Source: Ophiostoma sp. CBS 140.51 (taxonomy: Eukaryota > Ascomycota > Sordariomycetes > Ophiostomatales > Ophiostomataceae). Taken from it: a DNA stretch of 64,000 bases. Made by a program: the position numbers and the translations under genes. The DNA lies in the NCBI GenBank assembly GCA_029298735.1, contig JANSLP010000044.1:62001-126000 (forward strand), written 5' to 3'. Of this stretch, positions 23,692 to 33,900 are shown piece by piece. The stretch's first letter is position 1, and every line of letters starts with the position of its first letter. Under the pieces are notes generated by a model that searched no databases, was not told the DNA's origin, and was given only the letters and a program-made list of their open reading frames with translations.

Positions 23692-25368
23692 ATGTCGTCA
23701 GCGACCATTTATGCGCAACGCTTAAAGAGTGCTTCAACCAAACGATTGTTTACAACGAGCTCCTACCGTTCATTTTCTTCCTTCTCTCCATCCTCCCCTC
23801 CACCCCTCACAACCACCCGCATGCGGCCTTTTGCGTCGTTAGCTCGAGCTTCAACACCTCGCTCGCTTTTGTCTTCCCCCTCGACCTCGATCTCGCCAGC
23901 TTCTTCTCGACTCTCCTCCCTCTCCCGACAGCTTTCCTCTTCGGCTCACACAATGGCGCCCATTTCCAAGGAAACCGAATACCTCGTCATTGGCGGCGGC
24001 AGCGGCGGTCTGGCGTCCGCCCGCATGGCCAGCAGCAAGTTTGGCATCAAGGCCACCATTATCGAGGGCGGCCGTCTCGGCGGTACCTGTGTCAATGTCG
24101 GCTGTGTCCCCAAAAAGGTCACGTTCAATGCCGCCGCCATTGCCGAGGCGCTGCACGACGCCAAGGCGTATGGCTTTTCGGTTGAGCAGACGGCCCCCTT
24201 TGACTGGACCACCTTTAAGAACAAGCGTGACGCCTACGTTAAGCGTTTGAACGGCATCTACGAGCGCAACTTGGGCAACGACAAGGTCGAGTACGTGCGC
24301 GGCTGGGCACGCCTGACGGGCAACAACGAGGTCACTGTGAAGCTCGACGAGGCCGACGAGTCGGGCAACAAGGAGGTGACGATCCGGGCCAAGAAGATTC
24401 TGGTGGCCGTCGGTGGTCGGCCCTCGGACCCGCCCGCGATCCCCGGCGCCGAGCACGGCATCAACAGCGATGGCTTCTTTGAGATTGACACGCAACCCAA
24501 GAAGGTCGCCATTGTGGGCGCGGGCTACATTGCCGTCGAGTTTGCCGGCATGTTCAACGCCCTGGGCACCGAGACGCATCTTTTCATCCGCGGCAAGACC
24601 TTCTTGCGCACGTTCGACCCGCTCATCCAGGATACCGTCACAGACAACTACGAAAAGCTGGGTGTCAAACTGCACCGCGAGACACAGCTGACGCGTGTCG
24701 ACAAGGATAGCTCGACGGGCAAGCTGACGCTGCACTACGGCGACGGCCAGACTGTCTCCGACGTTGACCACCTCATCTGGGCCATTGGCCGTACCCCCCT
24801 GACCAAGGACATTGGTCTTGAGGAGAACGGCGTCAAGCTTACTGAGGAGGGCTTTATCGTCGCCGATGACTACCAAAACACGACGGCCGACCACATTTAC
24901 GCTCTAGGTGACGTCACGGGCCCCGTCGAGCTCACACCCGTCGCCATTGCCGCCGGCCGCAAGCTCGCCCACCGCCTTTTTGGCGGCCCCGAGTTTTCCA
25001 CTCTGCACCAGGACTACACCAACATCCCCTCCGTGGTCTTTGCTCACCCGGAAGTCGGCTCCATTGGTCTGACCGAACCCCAGGCCATTGAAAAGTACGG
25101 CAAGGACAATGTCAAGGTCTACAAGACCAACTTCACCGCCATGTACTATGCCATGATGGATCCTGAGGAGAAGCGCCCCACAGCGTACAAGCTGATTGTC
25201 ACCGGCAAGGAAGAAAAGGTCGTCGGCCTGCACATTACCGGTCTCGGCAGCGGCGAGATGCTGCAAGGTTTCGGTGTGGCCATCAAGATGGGTGCCACCA
25301 AGAAGGACTTTGACAGTGTCGTCGCCATCCACCCCACGAGCGCCGAGGAGCTGGTGACCCTGAAGTAA
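23692..25368 (+). CDS. glr1: glutathione reductase
   Basis: This FAD disulfide oxidoreductase reduces glutathione disulfide with NADPH. The full frame is 558 aa with no intron. A Ser/Arg-rich N-terminus of 87 residues resembles a mitochondrial presequence. An internal ATG at 23953 (residue 88, MAPISKETEY) starts a protein of normal cytosolic length, and a further ATG lies at 23821. From there the order is the FAD site VIGGGSGGLASAR, the redox pair CVNVGC (Cys133 and Cys138), the NADPH-binding VAIVGAGYIAVEFAG, the second FAD block YALGDVTG, and the C-terminal catalytic HPTSAEE. Dual localisation from alternative starts is known for yeast Glr1 and is inferred here. Strong C-ending codon bias suggests high expression. 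Confidence 0.95.
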   Translation: MSSATIYAQRLKSASTKRLFTTSSYRSFSSFSPSSPPPLTTTRMRPFASLARASTPRSLLSSPSTSISPASSRLSSLSRQLSSSAHTMAPISKETEYLVIGGGSGGLASARMASSKFGIKATIIEGGRLGGTCVNVGCVPKKVTFNAAAIAEALHDAKAYGFSVEQTAPFDWTTFKNKRDAYVKRLNGIYERNLGNDKVEYVRGWARLTGNNEVTVKLDEADESGNKEVTIRAKKILVAVGGRPSDPPAIPGAEHGINSDGFFEIDTQPKKVAIVGAGYIAVEFAGMFNALGTETHLFIRGKTFLRTFDPLIQDTVTDNYEKLGVKLHRETQLTRVDKDSSTGKLTLHYGDGQTVSDVDHLIWAIGRTPLTKDIGLEENGVKLTEEGFIVADDYQNTTADHIYALGDVTGPVELTPVAIAAGRKLAHRLFGGPEFSTLHQDYTNIPSVVFAHPEVGSIGLTEPQAIEKYGKDNVKVYKTNFTAMYYAMMDPEEKRPTAYKLIVTGKEEKVVGLHITGLGSGEMLQGFGVAIKMGATKKDFDSVVAIHPTSAEELVTLK

Positions 25369-26029
25369 GGTGGAAGCGAGGGTTTTTTTTGATTTTAGCA
25401 TTAAGGAAGAACAGCTACGATAGAGAGCAATATAAATGAAAACTTAGTAATGAATACAAGGACACATGAAACGACGAAGCTTGTTTTTATCGTGAGTGAA
25501 GCCGACTACCTAAAGGCGCTATAATTAGTGGATATATCTGTACTTATAGGGGGCTGTTGATGAGATTGAACGTGAGCTTTAAGACGGTTTTGTTTCATCG
25601 CATTATGCTCTTGTTATATTATTTAACTTTTTATATTAGTTCTTTAATTTTTCTTATAAATCATATGTATTGTTTCTGTGTTGTAGGGCTTCTTTCGTCG
25701 AGTTTGGAGCTCTTCTTGTTGTATCTCAACCTCGACCTCCGCCCCGTTATGCAATTACACAGCTTAGTGTCGGGGACGCGTTTCCACTTTCAGTCATCCA
25801 TCACGACTCCCAGCCTTGGACGTCAACCTCCATCTTCAACAACCTTGACGCACAGACAACGTACGCAAACGACACACTACGACATTGCACCCGGTCGGCC
25901 CTCGCTGGCGATGGTCTGATTTGAAGAGTACGACACGGAAGCGACGACAAACAGCCATTGATTGAAAGACGACGACACGATCCCCCTTTCTCAACGACCT
26001 CTTTACAACACCCTCCTCCCCCCCTCACA
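25369..26029. other. intergenic between glr1 and sec6
   Basis: An AT-rich 3' flank of glr1 (to about 25700) is followed by the C-rich leader of sec6. No coding sequence is supported. Confidence 0.5.
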
Positions 26030-28312
26030 ATGGACGCCCCTCTCGTCAAGCTCGCAGACTTGCTGCGCCACCCAGATGACCTCGACAAAATTGCCACGCT
26101 CAAGCTCGACTTTGCGCGGAAAAAGGCGGCCGTCGACAGCCAGCTGCGCGCTGGGCTGCGGGACCAACTGGAGACGACACAAAGCGGCATGACGGGGCTG
26201 TCGGACGGACAAAAAGCTGTGCAACAGATCAAAGAGGAAATGATGCAGATTGACAAGCTGTGCTCCGAGTCGCAAAACATGATCAAGGACTTTGCGACCA
26301 TCAACCAGGTGTCGCAGGCGCACCGCAATTTCGGCGCGGTCGAGGCGATGCGGCGGAACCTGGAGACGTTCAATGACCGTTTAAGCCAAGTCGAACAGAT
26401 GCTGCGGGCCGACGACGAGGACCCAGAAAACATGCCGAACCTGCTGCCAATCCACTACGAACTCACACAGCTGCGCAACATCCGCGACGACGCCATGGAG
26501 CAGATCCAGCGGGCGGACGACACGAGTCTGCAGTCCACTTTGGAAGACTACTTTGAGCGTCTGGACGGGGCGATTGACTGGTTCGACGAGCACGTCGGGC
26601 TGGTGGCCACGAGCTTGATTACACTGGTGACGGCCGAGAACAACAACCTGGTGGTGCGGTTTGCTTTGGTGATTGAAGCCGAAGAAAAGAGCGACCAGCG
26701 TGTACAGGCTTTGCAAGACGCCATGCGCGACCACAAGGAGATTGCTTCGCGCTTCCAGGGCATCACGGACGGCGCCAAGACGGTGCGCGGCTACAAGGGC
26801 AAGTTTTTGCAGGCCATTGAGGCGTATGCTGAGGCCCAGTTTACACAGACGCGCGAGGCGTTTCTCGACGACCCGTCGCGCCTCGAAAAGGAGCTGCGCT
26901 GGTACTTTAACGACCTAAACGCTGTGCGCCTGGGCATGACGCCGCTGATGCCCAAGAAGTGGAACATTATGCGCACCTACACGCAAATCTACCACAAGAT
27001 GATGCACGATTTCCTGATTGCGCTCATCAACGACCCCGAGACCAGCTCGGCGCACACTTTGGAAATCATCAGCTGGCCCGAAAAGTACTACAAGAAGATG
27101 GCCAAGTTGGGCTTCCCACAGGACGACGCCACCCTCACACCACACGTCCTGGACAACCGCGAGACGGAGCTTGTCCGCGAGTTCCGCCAGCTCATCATCA
27201 AGTTCCTGGACGAGTGGATCGACCGCATCGGCAAGCAGGAGCGCCAGGCCTTTGTCGAGCGCGCCACCGTCGAGGGCGCCAATTTGGATCAGGACGAGTA
27301 CGGCTACTTCCGTACGCGCAACCTGGTTGATCTGTGGCGCATGCTGCGCGAGCAGATTGACGTCGCCGCCAACTCGCAGCGCACGGATGTCGTCGAGGGT
27401 GTGGTGGACGCCATGTTCTTGCGGCTGCGGATGCGGCAGCAGGAAATCCAAAAGATGTTGGACGAGGAAGCACAGCGGTACGAAATGGGCCGTGTGCCCG
27501 AACTCGAGGGCTACCAGGCACTGCAGGACTGGCTGGTCGCCTCAGCCAACGACCAGATTGCCAGCATCGACGATAGAGAAGACGAAGCTGCAGGTGGTGG
27601 CTCTCGGATATCGTACCTGACCAGCTTCCGCGAAAAGATTGAGCCGCTCGTCTCCCCACAGTACATGGAGCGCGTCGACGCCGAAGTGGCCGCTCTGCGC
27701 GACGGCTATGTCGATCTGAGTACGTGGTGTATGACTAAGTTTGCCTCGCTCATCTTTGTGGTCGACTTCAAGGCCGTCATGCCTGACTTCTTTACGCCTC
27801 GCTGGTACGGCGCTGCCACGGGCATGAAGCAAATGGTCGCTACTCTCGAAGAGTACGTCACCGACTACCGCCAGGTCCTGCACTATTCGTTGGTGGACGT
27901 GTTTGTCGAAATCTTTTCCGACGAACTGCTTGTCCGCTACCTGGGCGCCGTCCGCAACAAGGGTGCCAAACTGAAGCGGGCCGACCCGTTCCAGGACCAA
28001 ATCTTTGCCGATGTCGCGGCCGTGTTTGAACTCTTTGACTCGATGCCTCGCGCCGAGGCGGCGGGTAACTTGAAACAAACATGGCGTGTCACCGAACAGT
28101 TCTTGGCTTTGCTCACAGTCGGTAAGGACGGTGTCGCTGAAGCATTCATCACTTTCAAGACGGCCTACTGGGACCTGCAAATCAGCTGGGTCGAGGCCGT
28201 GCTACGGTCGCGCGACGACTTTGAGCGCAGTATGCTCAACATTGTCAAGGCACAGGCGGCTCAAATCTATGTCGAGCGGGGGCCAGAAACGATTATGAGC
28301 AAGGTGAAGTAG
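26030..28312 (+). CDS. sec6: exocyst complex component Sec6
   Basis: Sec6 (EXOC3) is a subunit of the exocyst, which tethers secretory vesicles at the plasma membrane and binds the t-SNARE Sec9. The protein is 760 aa from the ATG at 26030, the normal fungal length, and has no introns. It is almost entirely helical and lacks membrane segments. N-terminal residues 1-120 look like a coiled coil, with the motif LSDGQKAVQQIKEEM. The central region carries conserved patches such as ELRWYFNDLNAVRLGMTPLMP and WPEKYYKKMAKLG. The C-terminal third matches the Sec6 rod domain (PDFFTPRWY, YRQVLHYSLVDVFVE). The upstream frame to 25958 has no ATG. The 3' end converges on a transporter gene 167 bp away. Confidence 0.93.
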   Translation: MDAPLVKLADLLRHPDDLDKIATLKLDFARKKAAVDSQLRAGLRDQLETTQSGMTGLSDGQKAVQQIKEEMMQIDKLCSESQNMIKDFATINQVSQAHRNFGAVEAMRRNLETFNDRLSQVEQMLRADDEDPENMPNLLPIHYELTQLRNIRDDAMEQIQRADDTSLQSTLEDYFERLDGAIDWFDEHVGLVATSLITLVTAENNNLVVRFALVIEAEEKSDQRVQALQDAMRDHKEIASRFQGITDGAKTVRGYKGKFLQAIEAYAEAQFTQTREAFLDDPSRLEKELRWYFNDLNAVRLGMTPLMPKKWNIMRTYTQIYHKMMHDFLIALINDPETSSAHTLEIISWPEKYYKKMAKLGFPQDDATLTPHVLDNRETELVREFRQLIIKFLDEWIDRIGKQERQAFVERATVEGANLDQDEYGYFRTRNLVDLWRMLREQIDVAANSQRTDVVEGVVDAMFLRLRMRQQEIQKMLDEEAQRYEMGRVPELEGYQALQDWLVASANDQIASIDDREDEAAGGGSRISYLTSFREKIEPLVSPQYMERVDAEVAALRDGYVDLSTWCMTKFASLIFVVDFKAVMPDFFTPRWYGAATGMKQMVATLEEYVTDYRQVLHYSLVDVFVEIFSDELLVRYLGAVRNKGAKLKRADPFQDQIFADVAAVFELFDSMPRAEAAGNLKQTWRVTEQFLALLTVGKDGVAEAFITFKTAYWDLQISWVEAVLRSRDDFERSMLNIVKAQAAQIYVERGPETIMSKVK

Positions 28313-28479
28313 GGCAGTCAAGGGCAGCCGAAGGCTGGCCGACAGTCTGGAGAGACTGGCCAACATGTACATATACTTTAATGGACACGGAGCGTTGCTT
28401 TTGTTTTCTTATTTTATGGAATATATTGGGATACCACTACTTCTTCAGCTGCACCTATGTATATTGCCTGCTACGCATG

Positions 28480-30188
28480 CTAATATGCAAACCGAAAGTC
28501 GAGTCTCTTCGCACCCGTGTCGACCGTCTCGGCAATGTACGCATCCTTCTGCGCCGACGTCATGGCATCCCAAGCTCGGGCTTTCTGGCGGTTGCGCCAT
28601 GGATAGTAAAAGAACATAAATGTGATCAGAAGCATGTTCCACACGTTGAGAGCGAGCAGCACTTTGTTTCCAGTGCGGTAGTGCGGTGCATCGTGAGCTC
28701 GGTAGATCTGGAAAGGCGGGTGTGGTTAGGAAAAAGCCGTTGGCGGTGAAAATGGAAGAAATATACTCGCGGAAAACGTACATTCGACGATATAATACTA
28801 CTCGCTTGCACAGCCATGTTGTACAGTGCTGTCGACACCGTTCGCGTCTGAATGTTGCCCGAGTTGCGTGACGTGAAGCCGACCAGGATTGGGTGCACAT
28901 AGGGAAACCCGACGAGGACCACGGCGACGGCATACCATGACCAGGGACTGGCATTGTTGGGAAGCACTTCCAAAGCTACAAGACACGGCAGCATGTACAC
29001 CTGTCCGAGAAAGACAAAGATGAGCCGGACGTTGCCGTCCTCACGCCAGTTGGACCCCTTTTCAGACAACCATGTCCACAGCAACAACATTAAAAAGAAG
29101 AGCACAGATGCCGGGATCGTCAGTAGTGTTGTATTGAACGTGTTGAATCCCAGTGCTTTGAGGTTGAGTGTCATGTAATTGCCCGCCGGTGCCGAGGGAA
29201 CGGCCCATGTGAGGCCTAGAAGGTAGACAGGCCAAAGGTCGTAATCACGCAGAGCTGTTGTGAGTCGACGAAGGTTCAGACCCTGGCGGTTGTGCATCCT
29301 CCCCTTGCCTGGGTCGTCCCTCAGAATACGGTTCACAAGGATAGTCTCTTCGCGTGGTGTGAACCAGGATGAGGATGATGCCCTCTTTGCTGTCTGGACA
29401 GGCGATGCCGGCAAGTAGAACCACGACAGGACACCAATCACTGCTGTCAGTGCTCCTTCAATGACAAACAGCCATCGCCAAGCGGCCCAGCCGTCGGTGC
29501 CGCGCATGTGCAGAATGCCGTACGCAAAGAAGGCCGACGCAATGCTGGTGGCCACATAGGCAGCCCAAAAGGCAGCAAGACGTGCGGGAAGTTCACGGCC
29601 CTTGTAAAAGTAGCTCAAATACAAGACAGCGTCTGGCACAAAACCGCCTTCGAGCATGCCCAGCAAGGCACGCGTAGCATAAAAGGCAGACAGCCGGTGC
29701 GGCGGTAGAGCAGACTGTGAACACGCCACAGCACTCCAGGCGACCATTTGCAGAGGGATCCAGACATCCGGACCCAGTCGCTTGCTGATCATCTGTGCAG
29801 GCAGCTCGGCCACCAGAAAACAAACATAATACAACGTCATGCCCGTGTTGTATTGGTCCGTTGTCAGTCCTAGATCGGAAAGCATACCGTCAGCCAGCGC
29901 TTGCGACACGTTGCCTCGGTCGAGCTGCATGGCAAAGAACATGAGGCAGCACCAGCCTGTGATGCGTAGGTCCAGGCGGCGGACAAGACGGTGTTCTTCC
30001 GCAGGGGTCCATGTAGCGCTGGGGTCGTAGCGGTGGCGTCCCTCGTAGTCGTCGATGGGGGCGTAGAGGGCGGCATCGGCGCCAGCGGCGAAGACGGTAC
30101 TGTCGGGGTGGGCGATGTTCTCACTCTTTTCGGGGGCCATATCGTCGACAGTAGCCACAATAGGCGAGACAGAGACGTCTTTGGCCAT
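28480..30188 (-). CDS. MFS transporter, allantoate permease (Dal5-like) family
   Basis: This is a plasma-membrane proton symporter of the anion:cation symporter branch of the MFS, a group that imports allantoate, nicotinate, vitamins or other organic anions. Exon 1 is 30188-28782 and exon 2 is 28707-28480, joined in phase 0 (GTACGT...TTCCAG), giving 544 aa. About 90 cytosolic residues precede TM1. About twelve hydrophobic segments are visible. The first loop region reads MQLDRGNVSQAL and the next GLTTDQYNTGMTLYYVCFLVAELP, the family signature around TM1-TM2, followed by GMLEGGFVPDAVLYLSYFY in TM4-TM5. A long central loop separates the two halves. The C-terminal tail is soluble and charged. 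The ATG at 30188 is chosen because the frame further upstream starts with TTG. The substrate cannot be told. Confidence 0.88.
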
Positions 30189-30974
30189 GGTGATGCGAGG
30201 AAGTATTCGTTGTGCTGTTGTTGATTCTTCTCGAATGATCAAATGCAAGCGGCAAGCTTAGCGATCTTATATGCCGTCCGACAGAACATAGAGATAACAC
30301 CCCGCAGTTGATCGACGACTCAGCAACCTTCCAGATTCGGACGCGGGATGTATATTGGACCTGGTTGGAGAGATGTACTCACCTTCTGTAATGGTTGGCA
30401 ACGGTCTGGCCAATCTGTGCCGCAAACTTGCATCTTGCATTTACATGTATGCTGTGCCATGCGTGACTAAACAGGGAAGTGGTAGTTTTTGATAACAAGG
30501 CAGAGGCTGACACCAAGAGAGGGTAAGGAAGGTAAGTTAAAGGGAAAATGACCAAAATATGTATTCAAATATGTATAAAGTGAACACAGGCGGCGCAGTG
30601 AGCACGCCATGATTGATAGACACTAAAAAATGCAAAGAGAACCCAATAGCAACATGTGTTATACTGGCTGTTTGTATTTGCGTTTGTTGTGTGCAGATGC
30701 AAAATGCTTTAACGATGATAACCCGACTCCAGGAACAATGATGTAGAATAAACACGAGCAATACAAAATCACAAAATTCAAAGACGCAAGGCGATGGAGA
30801 CAAAAGGAATGTGTAATAACCAGGGGGTATCAGTGAGATCTAGGCGAAAATGAAGGGGAAAAAAAGGAACGGACGAGGTATACAAACGGCAAGATGACCC
30901 AGACGATGCAATAAAACCTAGAGCTAAAAAATAACGGCCGTAAACAAAAGAAAGAAAAAGAATGGTGATGTTGG
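30189..30974. other. intergenic
   Basis: This contains the promoter of the MFS gene (30189 to about 30500) and the A-rich 3' flank of the second TBC gene. No gene was found. Confidence 0.5.
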
Positions 30975-33900
30975 TCAAGTAGAGGCCACCGCCTCTTCAC
31001 CAGCCGATATAATGCTGGACTTGGTCGCCGCCGCTACTTCCTGCGCTGCTGTGGCCGCCTCCCGCGCTGCAATTTTTTGTTGCCGCGTGGCTTTGGCTTC
31101 AGCTACGGCCGCCGCCCTGGCTACTACCAGCGCCCGCTCTGCATCCATGGCGGTGGCACGGCGGGCCTCGACGTCTTCGCGGCGCACAAGTTTGCGCAGC
31201 GCTTCCGAGGCCTGGATGAGGCCGTCGATGCTAATGGCGTGGTTGGTCATTTGGTGGTTGATGTAGGTGTAGATTTCAGCGGGGGTTTCACAGGCCAGTA
31301 ACGCGGCCTCATTGAGTTTGAGGAGGGCGAGCGCCACTTGGAACAAAAAGACGCTGCCGTCGTTCAGACAGAACACAACGTCCCAGACGCGGAAAAGCAC
31401 TTCAGCACTCAAACAATCCGTAAAGACACTCAAAAACCACTGGAAGGTCATGGTTTCGAGGTCGATTGAAAGAGCGTCAAAGTGGGCCGAGAGCCGCGGA
31501 AGGACATCCGCCACATACGTGCGCAGAACCTGCTGGTCGGCACGGCTGGCAGCGAGTGAGTGGTCATAGTAGCCGACGGGCAAGATGGTCTCGACGATGC
31601 TGGCGAGCAGCCAAAAGGCGTCCTCCGCAGAAGGGGTGACAAGAAGTAAATTGGCGGCAATCAGGTTCATGCCCTGGCAGTAGCCGACGTCTGGGTTGCG
31701 ACGAGCATAGGCCAGCAGCACCTCGTTGAGTTTGGCGGTTCCGGGGCCCTCACGGAAGAAGATGTTGTCCGTCAGCGTGCGGTAAATGTCGGCCTGAATC
31801 TGGGCGACGACATCGGCACGGTCTTCGGCACCGGGACCTCCCTTGTCACCTTCGTCGCGACCGGCCACCAAATCGTCATAGGCACCGGGCACTCGCAGAC
31901 TCGTAGCGCCCGTGCACTCGGACCACACCTTGGCACGCAGAACAACGGGGATGCCGCCCAACACCAGAGCACGGAACTCGTTCCACTTGGCCCGGCCCAG
32001 CTTGCCTTTGTTGCCGAGACCAGCAACACCGACAATCTCCCCGTCAGCCAGACGCGTCTCGGGCATAATGGCGGTGGCATGCAGGAAGCGGCTGTTGGTG
32101 TTTGTAGTACCATTGTTGCTGTTTTCGACGGCAGCCAAGGCCATCATTTCGCCCTCACGGCGGCGTTCAGCCCGGACTTTGCGCAAAAACTCGTTCCAGC
32201 GGACGGTGCGCTCTTTTTGGAGCGTATCATGGAGCTCGCTGAGTTGCTGGAGGAGCAGGCGGACAGGCTCGACGTCTTCTTTTGCGGGTGGCGCTGGCTG
32301 TGATTGCTGCTGCTCCTGTTGCTTCTTCTTGACGAGCTGCTTCTGGTCGGCAGGCGCGTCGGCCGTGTTGGTGCTCGAGGCGATCGAGTCCGTGTCGAGA
32401 CCAGTCAAAGACGTTGCGCTGGCCGTAGCGTTGGTTGTCGTAGTGGTGGTCGTAGCGGCTGTGGTGGCAGCTGCCATGGCGCCTGTTGACGGCGGCACAA
32501 ACCCACGACCGTCGGACGTAATAAAGCCCGGCGACTTGGGCCCAGCTGCGTCACCACCCGAGACAGAACTGCTGCCATCCTCAGTAATCACCTCGATACG
32601 AGAGTCACTCATGGCGGGCGTGTGCGAGAGCAGTTCGGTCGGGAAGGTGGCAATCTTGAGATAGTCCTGCCAGCGCTTGGGGATGCTGCCGGGAGGTGCG
32701 TTGCCGGCAGCAGAGTCCTTGTCGGGCGCTGACGTCGACGTCAGGTTGATACTCGGCGGGCGGTGCGTGCTATCGGCGTCGTTGTCGTTCTTGAGCGAGC
32801 TAGCATCGCCAATGCTGGCTTGGTCGGCCTCGACAACCACCATATCAGCTTCGTCCTCATTATCACACCCTACAAGCTGCGATGGCGACGGACGTCCATT
32901 GCGGCTGGCCCGTCCTCCGGCTGTGTCGAGCATCTCCGAGTGGCGGCTGCCGCGTTTGTTATGACGGGCGACCTGGGCGATTTGCGCGACTTGCGCTGCC
33001 TCCCGCTGGCGCTTCTTGCGGCGCTGGTCGTAAATGAAACCGAAACGGTCAATCAGATGACCCGAACTGTTGTAACGGTTGTACATGTGCGTCAGAGTAG
33101 GCGGCTGGACATCGAGCGGCAAGATGGTGTCCATTTCGACGGGGAAATAGGTGGTCCTACGCATGGCTGCTGCACCGTCGCTGGCTGGACTGGCGTCCAT
33201 CATCTCGCCGCCCCAGCGCTCATTGGAACCACCACCACTGCTTCCCTGTTGCTTGTGTCCGTTGCCGTTTGGTCTGTTACCAGGGCCGCCTATACCACGA
33301 CCAGGGATGGCTTGGGGACTGGCGCCACCGTTGAGAGCAGCAACTGCGCCTGCACCGTTGAGTACTGCCGACGATGTCGTCCGGCGCATCGACATGAGCG
33401 ACTTGGGGCCGACACTGCCGCCGTTGCCACCTTGAAGAGTGGATGCGCGTCCAGAGCGGCCAATCGTGGTTGCTGGCGGACCAGGCCGGCGGGGGTTGGC
33501 AACACCTGGCGCATTACGGAGTGACGCTGCAGCGGACGCAGATGTGCTCTCGGTCCCTGAAGCATCCTGCGAGTCACCGCCACCACCACCACCCACCAGA
33601 CGCAGAGCAAGACTGGCCAAGGACGGCTTACGACCTGATTGTGACGTGGCGGCAGAGTGGACACTGGAAGCGCGGCTAGCGCTGCGAGTTGGTCGTGTGT
33701 TGTCATCGGCAGTCGCATCAGTCGAGGTGCTGGGGGTCGGCGGCTGGAAGAGGTCTTCGGTAATGGTCGGCCGGCGGTCGCCGCCAGATGTGACACGGAT
33801 CGCCGTCGTCTTCTTTTGTGCCGTCTGTGGTGTCACTGGAGTGCTTGCCCCGCTGCTGCCGCCGTTCGCCCTTTTTGTGGTGCCACCCCAGAGGTAGTCC

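Noticed and set aside
23851..24894. Minus-strand frame of 347 codons across glr1
   Set aside because: It is a codon-bias shadow of glutathione reductase. Composition is repetitive and no family pattern is seen.
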